DNA of 64,000 bases, taken from assembly GCF_006151805.1 (NCBI RefSeq), contig NZ_VDDA01000007.1, positions 124,001 through 188,000 on the forward strand. The letters run 5' to 3'. The translations under genes were made by a program, and so were the position numbers. The notes under the pieces are model-generated. The model had not been told where the DNA came from. It was given only the letters and a program-made list of their open reading frames with translations, and searched no databases. Within the stretch, counting starts at the first letter, position 1. Each line of letters begins with the position of its first letter. Shown here piece by piece: positions 26,398 to 35,665 of this stretch. The DNA is from Methylobacterium terricola. Lineage in GTDB: Bacteria; Pseudomonadota; Alphaproteobacteria; Rhizobiales; Beijerinckiaceae.

Positions 26398-27723
26398 TCA
26401 CGCCGGCCCGTCCACCGCCGGTGCGTGCGCCCGGCGCCCGGTGAGGCGCTCGACCATCGGCTCGGCGAGCGCGTGGTAGAGCCCCTCCGGACAGACCAGC
26501 TTCGAGGCTCCGTCGGCCAGGAGCGCCGTGATCATCAGCGGGATCACCAGGGCGTGGTTCTCGGTCATTTCCGACACGATGACGAACGAGGTGATCGGCG
26601 CCTGCAGCACGCCGGTCAGGTAGGCCACCATCCCGACCAGCACCACGGCGCCGACCGGCACGCCGTCGAACAGGGCGGCGATCTGCGCGCCGAGCCCCGC
26701 CCCGACCGCGAGCGAGGGGGCGAACAGCCCGCCCGGGATGCCGCTGATCGACGACAGGGTCGTGGCGACGAACTTCAGCGGCCCGAACCAGGCATGGGTC
26801 TCGGCGGTGCCGTGCAGCAGCGCCTTCGCCTCCTCGTAGCCGGTGCCGTAGATGTGCCCGTCGGTGAGGAGCCCGCACAGCGCGACGCCGAGGCCGCAGA
26901 GCGCGGCGAACACCACCGGTCGTCCTGAGACGAACCGCCCCGCGGCGCCGGGCAGGCCGCGGGAGACCGCGATGACGATGCGGCTGAACAGGCCGCCGCC
27001 GAATCCCCCGAGGATGCCGCAGAGCGGCACCACGGCCCAGGCCCAGCCGAGCGGCAGGGTGTCGGCGGTGGTGCCGAAATAGGTGTAGTTGCCGACGAGC
27101 GCCAGCGAGGTCAGGCCCGCCGCGATGATCGTCCCGAGGATCAGGCTCGAGGTCTTGGCCTCGTAGGCGCGGCTCAGCTCCTCGATGCCGAACACGATGC
27201 CGGCGAGGGGCGTGTTGAAGGCCGCCGCGACCCCGGCGGCGCCGCCGGCGAGCAGCAGGCCGCGCTGGCGCTCCGGCGCCAGGGGACCTGCCGCCGCCAT
27301 CAGGGCGGCGCCGACCTGCACCGTCGGGCCCTCGCGCCCGGTCGAGGCGCCGCAGAACAGCCCGAGCGTCATCACCACGATCTTGCCGAACGCGGTCCGC
27401 AGGGAGATCAGCGGATGGCGCAGAGCCGCGTCCTCGATGTCGCGGGCGGCGATCACCTGCGGGATGCCGCTGCCTTGCGAGTTCGGGAACACCGTGAGGG
27501 CGAGGCGCGCCGCGAGCCCGAAGCCGAACGGCGTCAGGACCAGGGCGATCAGCGGCGACACCCCGAGCACCGCCCGGAACGCCGACTGCGCCGCATCGGC
27601 CAGGAACGCCATCAACACCGCCGCGGCACCGACCGCGATGCCGCCGATCACGAACAGCCCGCGCCGGACCCAGATCCCGACGAGATCCCGCGATCCCGGC
27701 AGCCGCCCCTTCAAACCCCGCAC
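26398..27723 (-). CDS. ClC-family chloride channel / H+-Cl- antiporter
   Basis: A 441-residue membrane protein with the ClC selectivity motifs: GSGIPQ, GREGP (with the gating Glu), and GGLFAPSLAVGAG. The inner Glu of the proton path is kept (FNTPLAGIVFGIEEL). About ten helices are apparent. It is likely a Cl-/H+ exchanger for acid or ionic stress. A GTG at 27723 with AAGGG upstream is used as start. The frame continues upstream into sequence antisense to the reductase gene, which is not coding here. Confidence 0.92.
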   Translation of the reverse strand: MRGLKGRLPGSRDLVGIWVRRGLFVIGGIAVGAAAVLMAFLADAAQSAFRAVLGVSPLIALVLTPFGFGLAARLALTVFPNSQGSGIPQVIAARDIEDAALRHPLISLRTAFGKIVVMTLGLFCGASTGREGPTVQVGAALMAAAGPLAPERQRGLLLAGGAAGVAAAFNTPLAGIVFGIEELSRAYEAKTSSLILGTIIAAGLTSLALVGNYTYFGTTADTLPLGWAWAVVPLCGILGGFGGGLFSRIVIAVSRGLPGAAGRFVSGRPVVFAALCGLGVALCGLLTDGHIYGTGYEEAKALLHGTAETHAWFGPLKFVATTLSSISGIPGGLFAPSLAVGAGLGAQIAALFDGVPVGAVVLVGMVAYLTGVLQAPITSFVIVSEMTENHALVIPLMITALLADGASKLVCPEGLYHALAEPMVERLTGRRAHAPAVDGPA

Positions 27724-27834
27724 GTGCCGCAACCCTTGTCCATCCCGACCAGGCGGCACCTTGGACGAAACGGGCAGCGATGCGAAGCTCCGCCGGAACA
27801 GGTCAGGGGTGACCAAAGGACAGGAGGGGACGGC

Positions 27835-28773
27835 ATGCGGGTGCTGGTGGTGGGCGCCGGGGCGACCGGCGGATATTTCGGGGCGCGGCTGGCGGCGGCC
27901 GGCCGCGACGTGACCTTCCTGGTGCGCGAGGCGCGGGCGGCGCGGCTGGCGGAGGACGGCCTCGCGGTGAAGAGCCCGCTCGGGGATTTCCGGATCGACG
28001 GGCCGCGGACCGTGACGGCGGGCACGATTTCCGGCCCCTTCGACCTCGTGATCCTGAGCTGCAAGGCCTACGACCTCGCCAGGGCCCTCGACGACGTCGC
28101 CCCGGCGGTCGGGCCGGACACCCTGGTGCTGCCGATCCTCAACGGAATGGCGCATCTCGATGCGCTGGACGCCCGCTTCGGGGCGGAGCGGGTGCTCGGC
28201 GGCTCCTGCGCCATCGCGGCGACGCTCTCGGCCCAAGGCGAGATCGTGCAGATGAGCGAGTTGCACGCGCTCACCTTCGGCGAGCGGGACGGCACGCGCT
28301 CGGAGCGGATCACCCGGGTCGCCGCGGTGATGGAGGGGGCGGGCTTCGCGGCGCGGCTGAGCGACAGGATCCTGCTCGAGATGTGGGAGAAGTGGGTCTT
28401 CCTCGCCACGCTCGCCTGCGGCACCTGCCTGATGCGGGCCCCCGTCGGCGACATCGTGGCGGCGCCGGGCGGGCGGGCGCTGATGCTGGGCCTGCTGGAC
28501 GAGTGCCGCGCCGTCGCGGTCGGGGCCGGTCACGCGCCGCGCGAGAAGTTCCTAGACTCGAGCCGCGGCACCCTGACGGCGGCCGGCTCCGGCTTCACCG
28601 CCTCGATGCTGCGCGACATCCAGAAGAACGCCCGGATCGAGGCCGACCACATCGTCGGCGATCTCCTCGCCCGCGGCAGCAACGCCGATCCGGGCGGGGC
28701 GCGGCCGCATCTCGCGACCGCCTATACCCACCTCAAGGCCTACGAGGCCCGGCGGGCGCGAGAGCAGGGGTGA
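27835..28773 (+). CDS. panE: 2-dehydropantoate 2-reductase family protein
   Basis: A 312-residue ketopantoate reductase (ApbA/PanE) family enzyme. The N-terminal NADP loop is VLVVGAGATGGYFGARLA. The catalytic region shows LILSCKAYD (Lys) and PILNGMAHLD (Asn), and the C-terminal domain begins EMWEKWVFLATL, another family marker. PanE makes pantoate for coenzyme A. Many genomes have several paralogues acting on other 2-ketoacids, so the pantoate role is probable but not proven. GGAGGGG lies 8 bases upstream. It is divergent from the ClC gene. Confidence 0.88.
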   Translation: MRVLVVGAGATGGYFGARLAAAGRDVTFLVREARAARLAEDGLAVKSPLGDFRIDGPRTVTAGTISGPFDLVILSCKAYDLARALDDVAPAVGPDTLVLPILNGMAHLDALDARFGAERVLGGSCAIAATLSAQGEIVQMSELHALTFGERDGTRSERITRVAAVMEGAGFAARLSDRILLEMWEKWVFLATLACGTCLMRAPVGDIVAAPGGRALMLGLLDECRAVAVGAGHAPREKFLDSSRGTLTAAGSGFTASMLRDIQKNARIEADHIVGDLLARGSNADPGGARPHLATAYTHLKAYEARRAREQG

Positions 28774-28846
28774 GCGCAAGGAGCAGAGGGGGGCGCAAGC
28801 GAAGCGCCCGGCGCGTCGACGCCGGGCGCTGCACGGGTGCCGGCGG

Positions 28847-31792
28847 CTACCAGCGATAGATGGTGCGATCGAGACCGACGACGATCGCCCGCTGGGCGTT
28901 CGGGATCGCCAGCGCGGTCGCCTGGAAGTTCGGATCGATCTGCGTCCAGTTCCCCACCGTGTCGTCGCCGGTCTTGCGCCACATCTTCTTGGTGGCGGTG
29001 TTCGTCACCAGGACGCTGCCGTCGGGCGAGGCCGCGATCTCGGCCGCATCCGGCCCCACGGGCGCCCAGTTGCCGCCCTGGTCGCCGCGATAGACGGCGT
29101 TGTCGGTGCCGATATGCCAGAGACTGTTGCGGTTCATCACCGCGACCCGCAACGCCTTGCCGGGCAGCTGCCGCCAGGCATTCGTGTTGTCGTCCGACTG
29201 CTTGAGCCAGATGTCGTTGTTGCCGTTGGCGATGAGGATCGTGCCGTCCGCCGCGGCGATCGACTTGGCATTGGTGCCGATCACGGTCCAGTTCTGGCCG
29301 TCGTAGCGGTAGACGTTGGCGTCCATGCCGATGGCGTAGATGCTCTTGGCATTCAGGACGGCGATATCCCTGAAGTTGCCCGGCAGCGGCGTCCAGTTGC
29401 CGTCGCCGACGTAGCGCCAGGGCGCGTTGTTGTCGGCGTTGAGGGTGACGAGGGTCCCGTCCGTCCCGACCGAGACGCGGGCGGCGGCGATGCCGATCGG
29501 TGTCCACTGGCCGTTCGCCGCCGGCATGCTGCCCGAGCCGTCGGCCGGCGGCGCGACGCAGAACGAGGCGTCCTGGTTGTAGGTCGCACCGCCATCCGGC
29601 TTCGCGATGTAGACGCTGAAGTTCGCGTGACGCAGATAGTAGCCCGGCCAGTCGATCGACTCGTAGGACGTGCAGGTCCCGGTGTTGCACCCGCACGAGC
29701 CGGCGAGGGGCGCGCGCGGCGTGAAGGTCGCGCCGCGCTTGAAGATGTCGCCGCCATCGTTGGGCTGCTGCCAGATCTGAAAATTCTGGTGGCGCAGATA
29801 CTGGCTGGCATTCGTGCTGGCCTGGAACGACACGCCCGAGCCGGCGAGGCCGGCGACCATCCGGAAGGTCGCCTGCTGCTTGTCGCCCGCATTGGCCGGG
29901 GTGACGAGACGGGCCGTGCCGTTGACGTTGGTGACGTAGCTCGTGGTGTAGTTGCTCGCCTGCAGGCTCACCGCCGAGCCGATGCTGCCCGACCCGCCGG
30001 ACGCGCCGCCACCGCTGCCCCCACCGGCGCCGCCGCCGGCCAGCCACGCGGTGCCGCCGTCGTTCTGCCCGCTCGTGGCGGTCACCACGCCCGGGGCCGC
30101 GACCTGGGGCGGGGCCGCGACGCCCGCACCCAGCGCGACGATGACGCCCGGCGAGGGCACGCCCTTCTGGTCGATCGCGACGAGCTGGTAATAGCCGGGC
30201 GGCGCGATGTTGGCGTTCGCCGGCGCCTGCACCGTCACGGTGTTGCCGGCCTGGGTGAAGCCGGCGACGATGCGGCGCTGGCCCGAGTTGAAGCTGTGGG
30301 TGACGACGCTCAAGCCGATCAGCACCACCTGCGACAGGCCGTTCTGCGAGGTCAGCTCGACCTGCATCGACTGGCCGTGCTGCATCTGCGCGGTCGACAG
30401 GCTGACGATCCGCGGGCGCGGGGCGAGAGCCGTCTTGCCGTTGACGGTGGCGAACAGGTAGGGCGGGTAGAACACCTCGGCGTTCTGGTTGTTGACCGGG
30501 CCCGGCGCGCCGCCGCCGGCGATGAGAAGCGCCCCGTTCTGCATCAGGATCGCGGTCGAGTGATAGCCGCGATAGACCGAGCCGGACGCGCCGACCGACC
30601 ATCGGCCGGTCGCCGGGTTCCAGATCTCGGCCTGGACGACCGAGTTCGCCCCGTCCTGGTTGTTGTTCAGGCTGCCTCCGGTGACGGCGACCTGACCGGT
30701 CGGCAGGACCGTGGACTGGGCCCAGGCACGACCGTAATTCATCGGCGCGGTATCGATCGCCACCGGGGCGCCGGTGGTGATGTCGACCACCGTCGCGCGG
30801 CTACTCGCCAGGAAGCCCCAGAAGTTGTCGAAGCTGTTGCCGCCGACCTGGAGGATCTTGCCGGTGTCGAACATCACCGCGGTCGAGACCGGGCCGACAT
30901 TCGGCGCGTCGGTGGCCGAGGAAGCCTGACGCTGAGGGTCCCGGAAGTTCGTCACGTTGACCGAGCCGTTTCCGGACGGGTCGAGAAACCACATCTTGTC
31001 AGAGGAGATGCCGAACACCTTGCCGTTCGGCGCTACCCAGGCGCGCGGATACCAGAAACGGTTGTTGTCGGGCCCGAACGCGTCGCGGCTCTTGGCGCCG
31101 AACAGGCTCTGCCACTGCGTGCCGTCGTAGATCTCCGGGGTCATCCCGGTCATCAGGCCCTTGTCGATGCTGCCCTGCGGGTCGCCCGCACCGCCCTGGT
31201 ACGGATAGGAGCCACCCATGATCAGCTGGCGGCCGTTCAGCAACGTGATCATGCTCGCATAGTAGCGGTCGTTGGCGAGCTTGGCCGCGGCGGGAGACAC
31301 ACCGGTGGCGGTGTTGTTGAGGATCGCGCTGCCCTTGTCGTTGCCGTTGTCGAAGATGCCGCCGGCGAGGAACAGCGACCCGTCGGCCCGGAAGGATTGC
31401 GCCGCGCAGAAGCTGTTGACGCCGGTCACGCCGGGAAGCGTGACGTGGCCGCCGGCGACGCCCTTGGTCGGATCCCACACGTCGAAGGTGCGCCCGTCCT
31501 GGTTGTTCGGGTTGCCGAGCGGGGTACCGTAGGACACGACCTTGCCGCTCGGCAGCAGGCCGAGGGTGATGGCGTTCATCGGCCAGTTCTGCACGCTCGA
31601 GAACACGCCCATGGTCGGCGCGCTGTCGGGAAGGGCCACGCTCCCGAGCACCGGGTCGGCGACCTGGTTGACCACGACGCCGAACTGCGCGGCCTGGGCC
31701 GGGGAGAGGAGGCCTGCGCCCAGAATGGTGGCGGAGAGGAGGGCGGTGTCGCGCAGGCGCGAACGGCGCCCGGCTTGGATCGCTGCTGTCAT
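28847..31792 (-). CDS. Secreted copper-radical oxidase with AbfB and tectonin-like modules
   Basis: A 981-residue secreted protein (signal cleavage near SPAQA-AQ). Residues ~35-430 form a galactose-oxidase/glyoxal-oxidase beta-propeller and ~440-560 the E-set domain. All copper-radical ligands can be placed: Cys129 (NSFCAAQ), Tyr178 (RYYAS), Tyr410-His411 (GYHST) and His499 (VVTHSFNSG), so the Tyr-Cys cofactor should form. A Gly/Ser linker follows, then an AbfB-type carbohydrate-binding module (~600-745, with QYLRHQNF and YYLRHANF pairs) and tectonin-like repeats (~750-981, e.g. RYVGDGNWTPLPGN). It may oxidise aldehydes or sugar alcohols at the surface and produce H2O2, like GlxA in glycan processing. 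A Sco-like copper protein gene lies just upstream. Confidence 0.88.
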   Translation of the reverse strand: MTAAIQAGRRSRLRDTALLSATILGAGLLSPAQAAQFGVVVNQVADPVLGSVALPDSAPTMGVFSSVQNWPMNAITLGLLPSGKVVSYGTPLGNPNNQDGRTFDVWDPTKGVAGGHVTLPGVTGVNSFCAAQSFRADGSLFLAGGIFDNGNDKGSAILNNTATGVSPAAAKLANDRYYASMITLLNGRQLIMGGSYPYQGGAGDPQGSIDKGLMTGMTPEIYDGTQWQSLFGAKSRDAFGPDNNRFWYPRAWVAPNGKVFGISSDKMWFLDPSGNGSVNVTNFRDPQRQASSATDAPNVGPVSTAVMFDTGKILQVGGNSFDNFWGFLASSRATVVDITTGAPVAIDTAPMNYGRAWAQSTVLPTGQVAVTGGSLNNNQDGANSVVQAEIWNPATGRWSVGASGSVYRGYHSTAILMQNGALLIAGGGAPGPVNNQNAEVFYPPYLFATVNGKTALAPRPRIVSLSTAQMQHGQSMQVELTSQNGLSQVVLIGLSVVTHSFNSGQRRIVAGFTQAGNTVTVQAPANANIAPPGYYQLVAIDQKGVPSPGVIVALGAGVAAPPQVAAPGVVTATSGQNDGGTAWLAGGGAGGGSGGGASGGSGSIGSAVSLQASNYTTSYVTNVNGTARLVTPANAGDKQQATFRMVAGLAGSGVSFQASTNASQYLRHQNFQIWQQPNDGGDIFKRGATFTPRAPLAGSCGCNTGTCTSYESIDWPGYYLRHANFSVYIAKPDGGATYNQDASFCVAPPADGSGSMPAANGQWTPIGIAAARVSVGTDGTLVTLNADNNAPWRYVGDGNWTPLPGNFRDIAVLNAKSIYAIGMDANVYRYDGQNWTVIGTNAKSIAAADGTILIANGNNDIWLKQSDDNTNAWRQLPGKALRVAVMNRNSLWHIGTDNAVYRGDQGGNWAPVGPDAAEIAASPDGSVLVTNTATKKMWRKTGDDTVGNWTQIDPNFQATALAIPNAQRAIVVGLDRTIYRW

Positions 31793-31817
31793 CGGCCGAG
31801 ACTTTCGCGTGAGATGG

Positions 31818-32465
31818 TCAGAGGGGCTGGGATTCGCGCGCGGGGGCGGCGTCGAGCCCCCCGGCGAAGCTGTCGAGGAGGGGGATGTCGCGTTCGAGCC
31901 GCGGGCGATCGACCGGGTCGCCGCCATAGGACATGGCCATCCCGCCGCGCCGGTCGAAGACCAGGACCTGCGGCGGCGGCTCCGGCAGCAACGCCGCCGG
32001 GTAGCGCAGCATCGCGGCAATCGCCGCGGTCCAGTCCGCGTCGCCGGAGAGCACGCGCAGCCGCGTCCCGGTTCCCACGGTGCCGTCGACGAAGGCGCGC
32101 AGGGCCGTCCCGTTGCCCCCGGTCCCGGCGAGCGAGACGGCGAGGAACACCGCGCGGTCGTGGGCCGCCCCCGGCAGGGCCTTGGCGACCCGGTCGAGAT
32201 CGAGGAGGCGGGTGACGCAGACGATCGAGCAATCGGGCGCCACGAACGCCACCACGGCGATCCGGTCGCGCAGATCCGCGGGACGCAGGGCCGCACCACG
32301 CTGGTCGATCCGCCGACCGGAATCCATGGTGGGCCACAGCAGGGTGTCGAGGTCGCTTCGGGACGCCGCAGGGATCGTCCGCGGCTCGACCTGGGCGGTA
32401 CTGGGGAAGCCCCAGAGGGGCAAGGTGATCGCGAGGGCCGCGATCGTCTTCAGGGCCGGCCACAT
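31818..32465 (-). CDS. Sco1/SenC-like thioredoxin-fold protein
   Basis: A 215-residue exported protein with signal sequence MWPALKTIAALAITLPLWG. The thioredoxin-fold core holds Cys79 and Cys83 in PDCSIVCVT, the CxxxC copper site of Sco proteins. The usual distal His could not be found in PPPQVLVFDRRGGMAM, where Sco proteins have it. It ends 25 bases before the copper-radical oxidase gene on the same strand. The most likely job is copper insertion or thiol reduction for that oxidase, made together with it. A GTG at 32510 is a possible alternative start. Confidence 0.72.
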   Translation of the reverse strand: MWPALKTIAALAITLPLWGFPSTAQVEPRTIPAASRSDLDTLLWPTMDSGRRIDQRGAALRPADLRDRIAVVAFVAPDCSIVCVTRLLDLDRVAKALPGAAHDRAVFLAVSLAGTGGNGTALRAFVDGTVGTGTRLRVLSGDADWTAAIAAMLRYPAALLPEPPPQVLVFDRRGGMAMSYGGDPVDRPRLERDIPLLDSFAGGLDAAPARESQPL

Positions 32466-32880
32466 GGTTCGGTGTCGCAATCCATCATCCGGTTGTCGCA
32501 GTTCCCACACTGCCGGGCGGCCGTTTAAATCCGGTAATCGCCCGCGGATAACGAATCATGACCAGAATTCCGCTACGGACATTGCCGTCTTTGCGGGTGC
32601 AACCTGGAGTATAATACTGCGTAAACGAGCGTCAGTCTTAATGAAAGGCGGATCGATCTGCTAGAAATATCGCAGATCGAGACGATGCCCGGGGCCGGGC
32701 GGGACGGCCGTCCTCTCGGGCGCGGTGCGGCGCGCCCCCGTCATCGCCGGCGCGCACGACGCGATCGTCCGGCGGCACGACGCCGTCAGCTGTCCCGCAC
32801 GACGGGAGCGTCCGCGGACGGAGAGCCGGGCCGGCGCGCGGCACCCGTCCGGCGGGGCGCCGCCGGCCCGGTCCGTGCCT
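32466..32880. other. Intergenic region upstream of the sco-like gene
   Basis: About 415 bases without a supported gene. The stretch 32520-32680 is notably AT-rich for this genome and contains TATAATAC at 32610 and its near-palindromic surroundings. It is the probable promoter of the minus-strand sco/oxidase operon. From 32690 on the sequence is GC-rich and featureless. Confidence 0.4.
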
Positions 32881-33831
32881 CTATTCCTTGTGCGCGAACA
32901 AATACGTCCCACTCGCCAGCTCCAGATTCTTCTGGTCGCTGAGCCCGGTGACGTAGGGCTCGTTGAGGAGCAGGAGCGGGTCGGCGGTGAAGTCGGAGAG
33001 GCGGCGCGACAGGAAGCGCTTGCGGACGTCCGGCGGCAGGCCGGCGGCCCAGGACTGGATCATCCAGGTCAGGCTCCAGATCGGCAGGAGCGAGGCCGGG
33101 ACATATTGGTGATCGACCGCAAGGTGGTCGGCGAACAGGTTGCGCAGGCCCTCGCCGGTCATGTTGTAGTAGTGGTGCGGATAGCCGTGCAGCGGTTGCA
33201 GGAACGGCACGGCGCAGACCAGCCGCCCGCCGGGCTTGAGCACCCGGGCGATCTCGCGGGCGCAGGCGAAGGGATCGCGGACATGCTCCAGCACCGCGAT
33301 CGAGATGACCCCGTCGAAGCTGGCATCGCGGAACGGCAGCACCTCGCCGATGCCGAGCACGTCGGTCGTGTCGTAATCGGCGATCTCGAGGTTGACGACG
33401 TTGGCGTAGTAGCGGTCGCGCCGGCCGGCGCCGCAATCGAGGACCAGCCCGTCGGGATAGGCCGCGATCAGTTCCTGGACGTGGCCGTCATAGGCGTTCT
33501 GCGAGACGTTCGGGCTGTCCTCGGCGCCCGACAGCGCCCGCAACTCCTCGCTCAGGTAATCGTATTTCTCGCCGATCCGCCGGTGGGGCAGGTCGTCCCG
33601 CATCAGGGGTCCAAGCCGCGCGAGCTTGTGGGCCCGCATGGCGTCGAGCCCCTCGGGCAGGCGGCTCTGGCGCCGGCCCTGGCGCAGGCCGTGCTTGTCG
33701 AAATGCGCCCGGCCGCTGGCGAGCCGGCCCTCGCGCACCGCGAGGTGGATGTCCGGGTTGGCCGCCAGGTAATCGGCCTCGCGGAAGGTCGCCGCCGTCG
33801 CCGGCTCGACCATGTCGAGGGAGGGGACCAC
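32881..33831 (-). CDS. Class I SAM-dependent methyltransferase
   Basis: A 316-residue methyltransferase. SAM motif I is VLDCGAGRRD, the acidic loop is VNLEIADYDTTDV, motif II is SFDGVISIAVLEHV, and motif III is LKPGGRLVCAVPF. The first ~60 residues (ADYLAANPDIHLAV and HFDKHGLRQGR) form a short module seen beside glycan-modifying enzymes in Rhizobiales. It probably methylates a cell-surface glycan or a small molecule. The start is a GTG; an internal ATG at 33813 is possible. It lies 4 bases after the serine hydrolase gene, so both form a small operon. Confidence 0.82.
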   Translation of the reverse strand: MVPSLDMVEPATAATFREADYLAANPDIHLAVREGRLASGRAHFDKHGLRQGRRQSRLPEGLDAMRAHKLARLGPLMRDDLPHRRIGEKYDYLSEELRALSGAEDSPNVSQNAYDGHVQELIAAYPDGLVLDCGAGRRDRYYANVVNLEIADYDTTDVLGIGEVLPFRDASFDGVISIAVLEHVRDPFACAREIARVLKPGGRLVCAVPFLQPLHGYPHHYYNMTGEGLRNLFADHLAVDHQYVPASLLPIWSLTWMIQSWAAGLPPDVRKRFLSRRLSDFTADPLLLLNEPYVTGLSDQKNLELASGTYLFAHKE

Positions 33832-33835
33832 GGCG

Positions 33836-34384
33836 CTACAGGCTGCGCAGGAAGCCGGCGAAGCGCATCAGCCCCTCGGGCCAGGGCCCATGCCCGCTGT
33901 CGGAATTCAGATGGCCGGACTCGCCGGCATCGACGAGTTCCGCGCCCCAGGCGGCGGCGAACTCGGCCGCGCGGTCGTAGGCGGTGTAGGGATCGGTGCG
34001 GCTCGTCACCAGGACCGACCGGAAGGGCAGGGGCTCGCGCGGGATCGGCGCGAAGGCGCGCAGCACCGCCGGCGTGTCCGGCCGCTCGATATCGGGCAGC
34101 GCGACCAGGAAGGCGCCGGCGACCGCACCGACCGGGAGGTAGGGCGCCGCCTGCGCGCAGGAGACCACGCCCAGGCTGTGGGCGACCAGCACCACCGGCC
34201 GGTTCGCCGCCTGCACCGCCGCGATCACGGCGTCGCGCCACGCCTCCGGCTCGGGCTGGTCCCAGCTCTCCTGGGTCACGCGGCGCGCGGTCGAGAGCCG
34301 CTCCTGCCAGCGGCTCTGCCAGTGGTCGGGCCCGGAATTGGTGTAACCCGGGACGACGAGGATGTCGCAATCGGCCGATCTCAT
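33836..34384 (-). CDS. RBBP9/YdeN-family serine hydrolase
   Basis: A 182-residue alpha/beta hydrolase of the small RBBP9/YdeN type. The N-terminal VVPGYTNSGPDHWQSRW, the nucleophile elbow VAHSLGVV (Ser), the acid in SRTDPYT and the His in GESGHLNSDSGHG are all in place. Substrates of this family are mostly unknown; small esters or amides are likely. It is co-oriented with the methyltransferase and ~43 bases after the UV endonuclease gene. Confidence 0.88.
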   Translation of the reverse strand: MRSADCDILVVPGYTNSGPDHWQSRWQERLSTARRVTQESWDQPEPEAWRDAVIAAVQAANRPVVLVAHSLGVVSCAQAAPYLPVGAVAGAFLVALPDIERPDTPAVLRAFAPIPREPLPFRSVLVTSRTDPYTAYDRAAEFAAAWGAELVDAGESGHLNSDSGHGPWPEGLMRFAGFLRSL

Positions 34385-34426
34385 GCCGCACCGTTACAGC
34401 GAGGTGGGGGCAGCGTCGAGACCATC

Positions 34427-35536
34427 CTACTCCGCCGCCAGCGGCGGCACGACCGGCACGGCCGGCGCCAGCCCCGACAGCGCCGGCCCGACATGGAGAG
34501 CCAAGCCCGTCGAGGCGAGGTTCTTCAGCTTGGCCTCGACCTCGATGTCGCACCAGGCGAGATGGCGGGCGGTGTAGTCGTTGAAGGCGCGGTTCCACAT
34601 CATGTCGGAATGGGCGGCCAGATCCCGGCCGTTGAGGCCGCCCTCGGTCAGCGCCGCGAAGTCGGGCAGGGTGTCGGGGTCGTGGCCCGGCAGCACGTCC
34701 TCGCGCGAGACGCTGACATGGCTGATCGGGCGAACCCCGCGCCAGGACTCGATCACCCGGACGATGCGGGGGTCATCGGGCGCGATGTAGCCGCCGCGGC
34801 TGTGGATCCAATGGTGGTGCAGGTCGAGCACCACCGGCACCCTGTCGGCGAGGCGCAGGACCTCGTCGAGGCCGAAGGCGGATTCGTCGTTCTCGACCGT
34901 AACGAGGTCGCGGGCGACTTGGCTGACGCGGGCCAGGTTCTCCCGGAAGGCCTCGACCCCGGGGTCGCGGGCGCCGACATGGATGTTGACGTGGGCGCCG
35001 TGCGGGTGCCACCCGCCACCATAACCCATCATCGCCATCACCTCGGCGTGGTAGTCGAGCTCGGCGATCCCGTTCTCGAGCGCCGCCGGGTTGCGGCTCG
35101 CCAGGATGCAGAACGGGCCCGGATGCATGCTGAGCCGCACGCCGCCGGCCCGCGCCGCCTCGCCGACCGCGGCTAAGCCCGTCTCGATGGTGCGGCGGAA
35201 CTCCGGGTCGGCGTAGAGGTCGCGCACCTCCGGGTGGGTGTAGCCGGGCAGGATCGAGCTCGCGAGGCGCAACAGCCGCTCCAGCGGCGGCCGGGCCGCC
35301 ACCCAGGCGACCTGCCGCCCCATCGCCGCGAGGTTGTGGGTGACGACCGAGACCAGCTTCTCGCGCGAGGCCGCCGGGTCGAGACGGCGCAGATGCGCGA
35401 TCGTCACCGTGGTGACGTTCATCGTCAGGGCGGCCTCCTTGGCCGCCTTGATGGTCTTGTGCCGGCCGGGCTCCTCGTCCGGGATGAACTTGCAGCAGAA
35501 GCCGAGGCGCGGGCCGGGAGCGGGAGAGGAGATCAT
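34427..35536 (-). CDS. uvsE: UV damage endonuclease UvdE/UvsE
   Basis: A 369-residue TIM-barrel endonuclease that nicks DNA 5' to UV photoproducts. Family motifs are RLGFCCKF near the start, RLSMHPGPFCIL, HGAHVNIHVGA, LVTVENDESAF (metal Glu), VVLDLHHHWIH (metal His pair), and ISHVSVSRED. It allows UV repair without UvrABC, useful for leaf-surface bacteria. The start is the ATG of MISSPAPGP; longer frames upstream are GC-rich and unsupported. Confidence 0.9.
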   Translation of the reverse strand: MISSPAPGPRLGFCCKFIPDEEPGRHKTIKAAKEAALTMNVTTVTIAHLRRLDPAASREKLVSVVTHNLAAMGRQVAWVAARPPLERLLRLASSILPGYTHPEVRDLYADPEFRRTIETGLAAVGEAARAGGVRLSMHPGPFCILASRNPAALENGIAELDYHAEVMAMMGYGGGWHPHGAHVNIHVGARDPGVEAFRENLARVSQVARDLVTVENDESAFGLDEVLRLADRVPVVLDLHHHWIHSRGGYIAPDDPRIVRVIESWRGVRPISHVSVSREDVLPGHDPDTLPDFAALTEGGLNGRDLAAHSDMMWNRAFNDYTARHLAWCDIEVEAKLKNLASTGLALHVGPALSGLAPAVPVVPPLAAE

Positions 35537-35604
35537 GGCCGACAACGCGGCCCGGGGCGTCGCGGGTCCCGGAATACGGGCAGGAAGCAGGGGACACGGA
35601 CACG

Positions 35605-35629
35605 AAAAAGCCGGCCCCGAAGGGCCGGC
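35605..35629 (-). terminator. Rho-independent terminator of the envelope stress cluster
   Basis: On the minus strand this reads GCCGGCCC, loop TTCG, GGGCCGGC, then TTTTT. It is 36 bases after the stop of the YtxH-like gene. The 8-bp GC stem, tetraloop and T-run make it the clearest intrinsic terminator in the window. Confidence 0.9.
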
Positions 35630-35665
35630 CACGCGCGATCGGACGATGGATCGGGGAGGGTGGGC

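Noticed and set aside
26398..28533. A 711-codon minus-strand frame as one protein
   Set aside because: Its first ~270 codons are antisense to the well-supported ketopantoate-reductase-like gene; only the ClC part has family motifs, so the start is placed at 27723.
31818..32299. Extension of the copper-radical oxidase frame to 32299
   Set aside because: The extra N-terminal part overlaps the Sco-like gene in another frame and shows no motif; the signal peptide begins at the 31792 ATG.
32610..32615. TATAAT as a plus-strand promoter
   Set aside because: No -35 box lies at 16-18 bases upstream and the next plus-strand gene is far away; the AT-rich block more likely serves the minus-strand operon.
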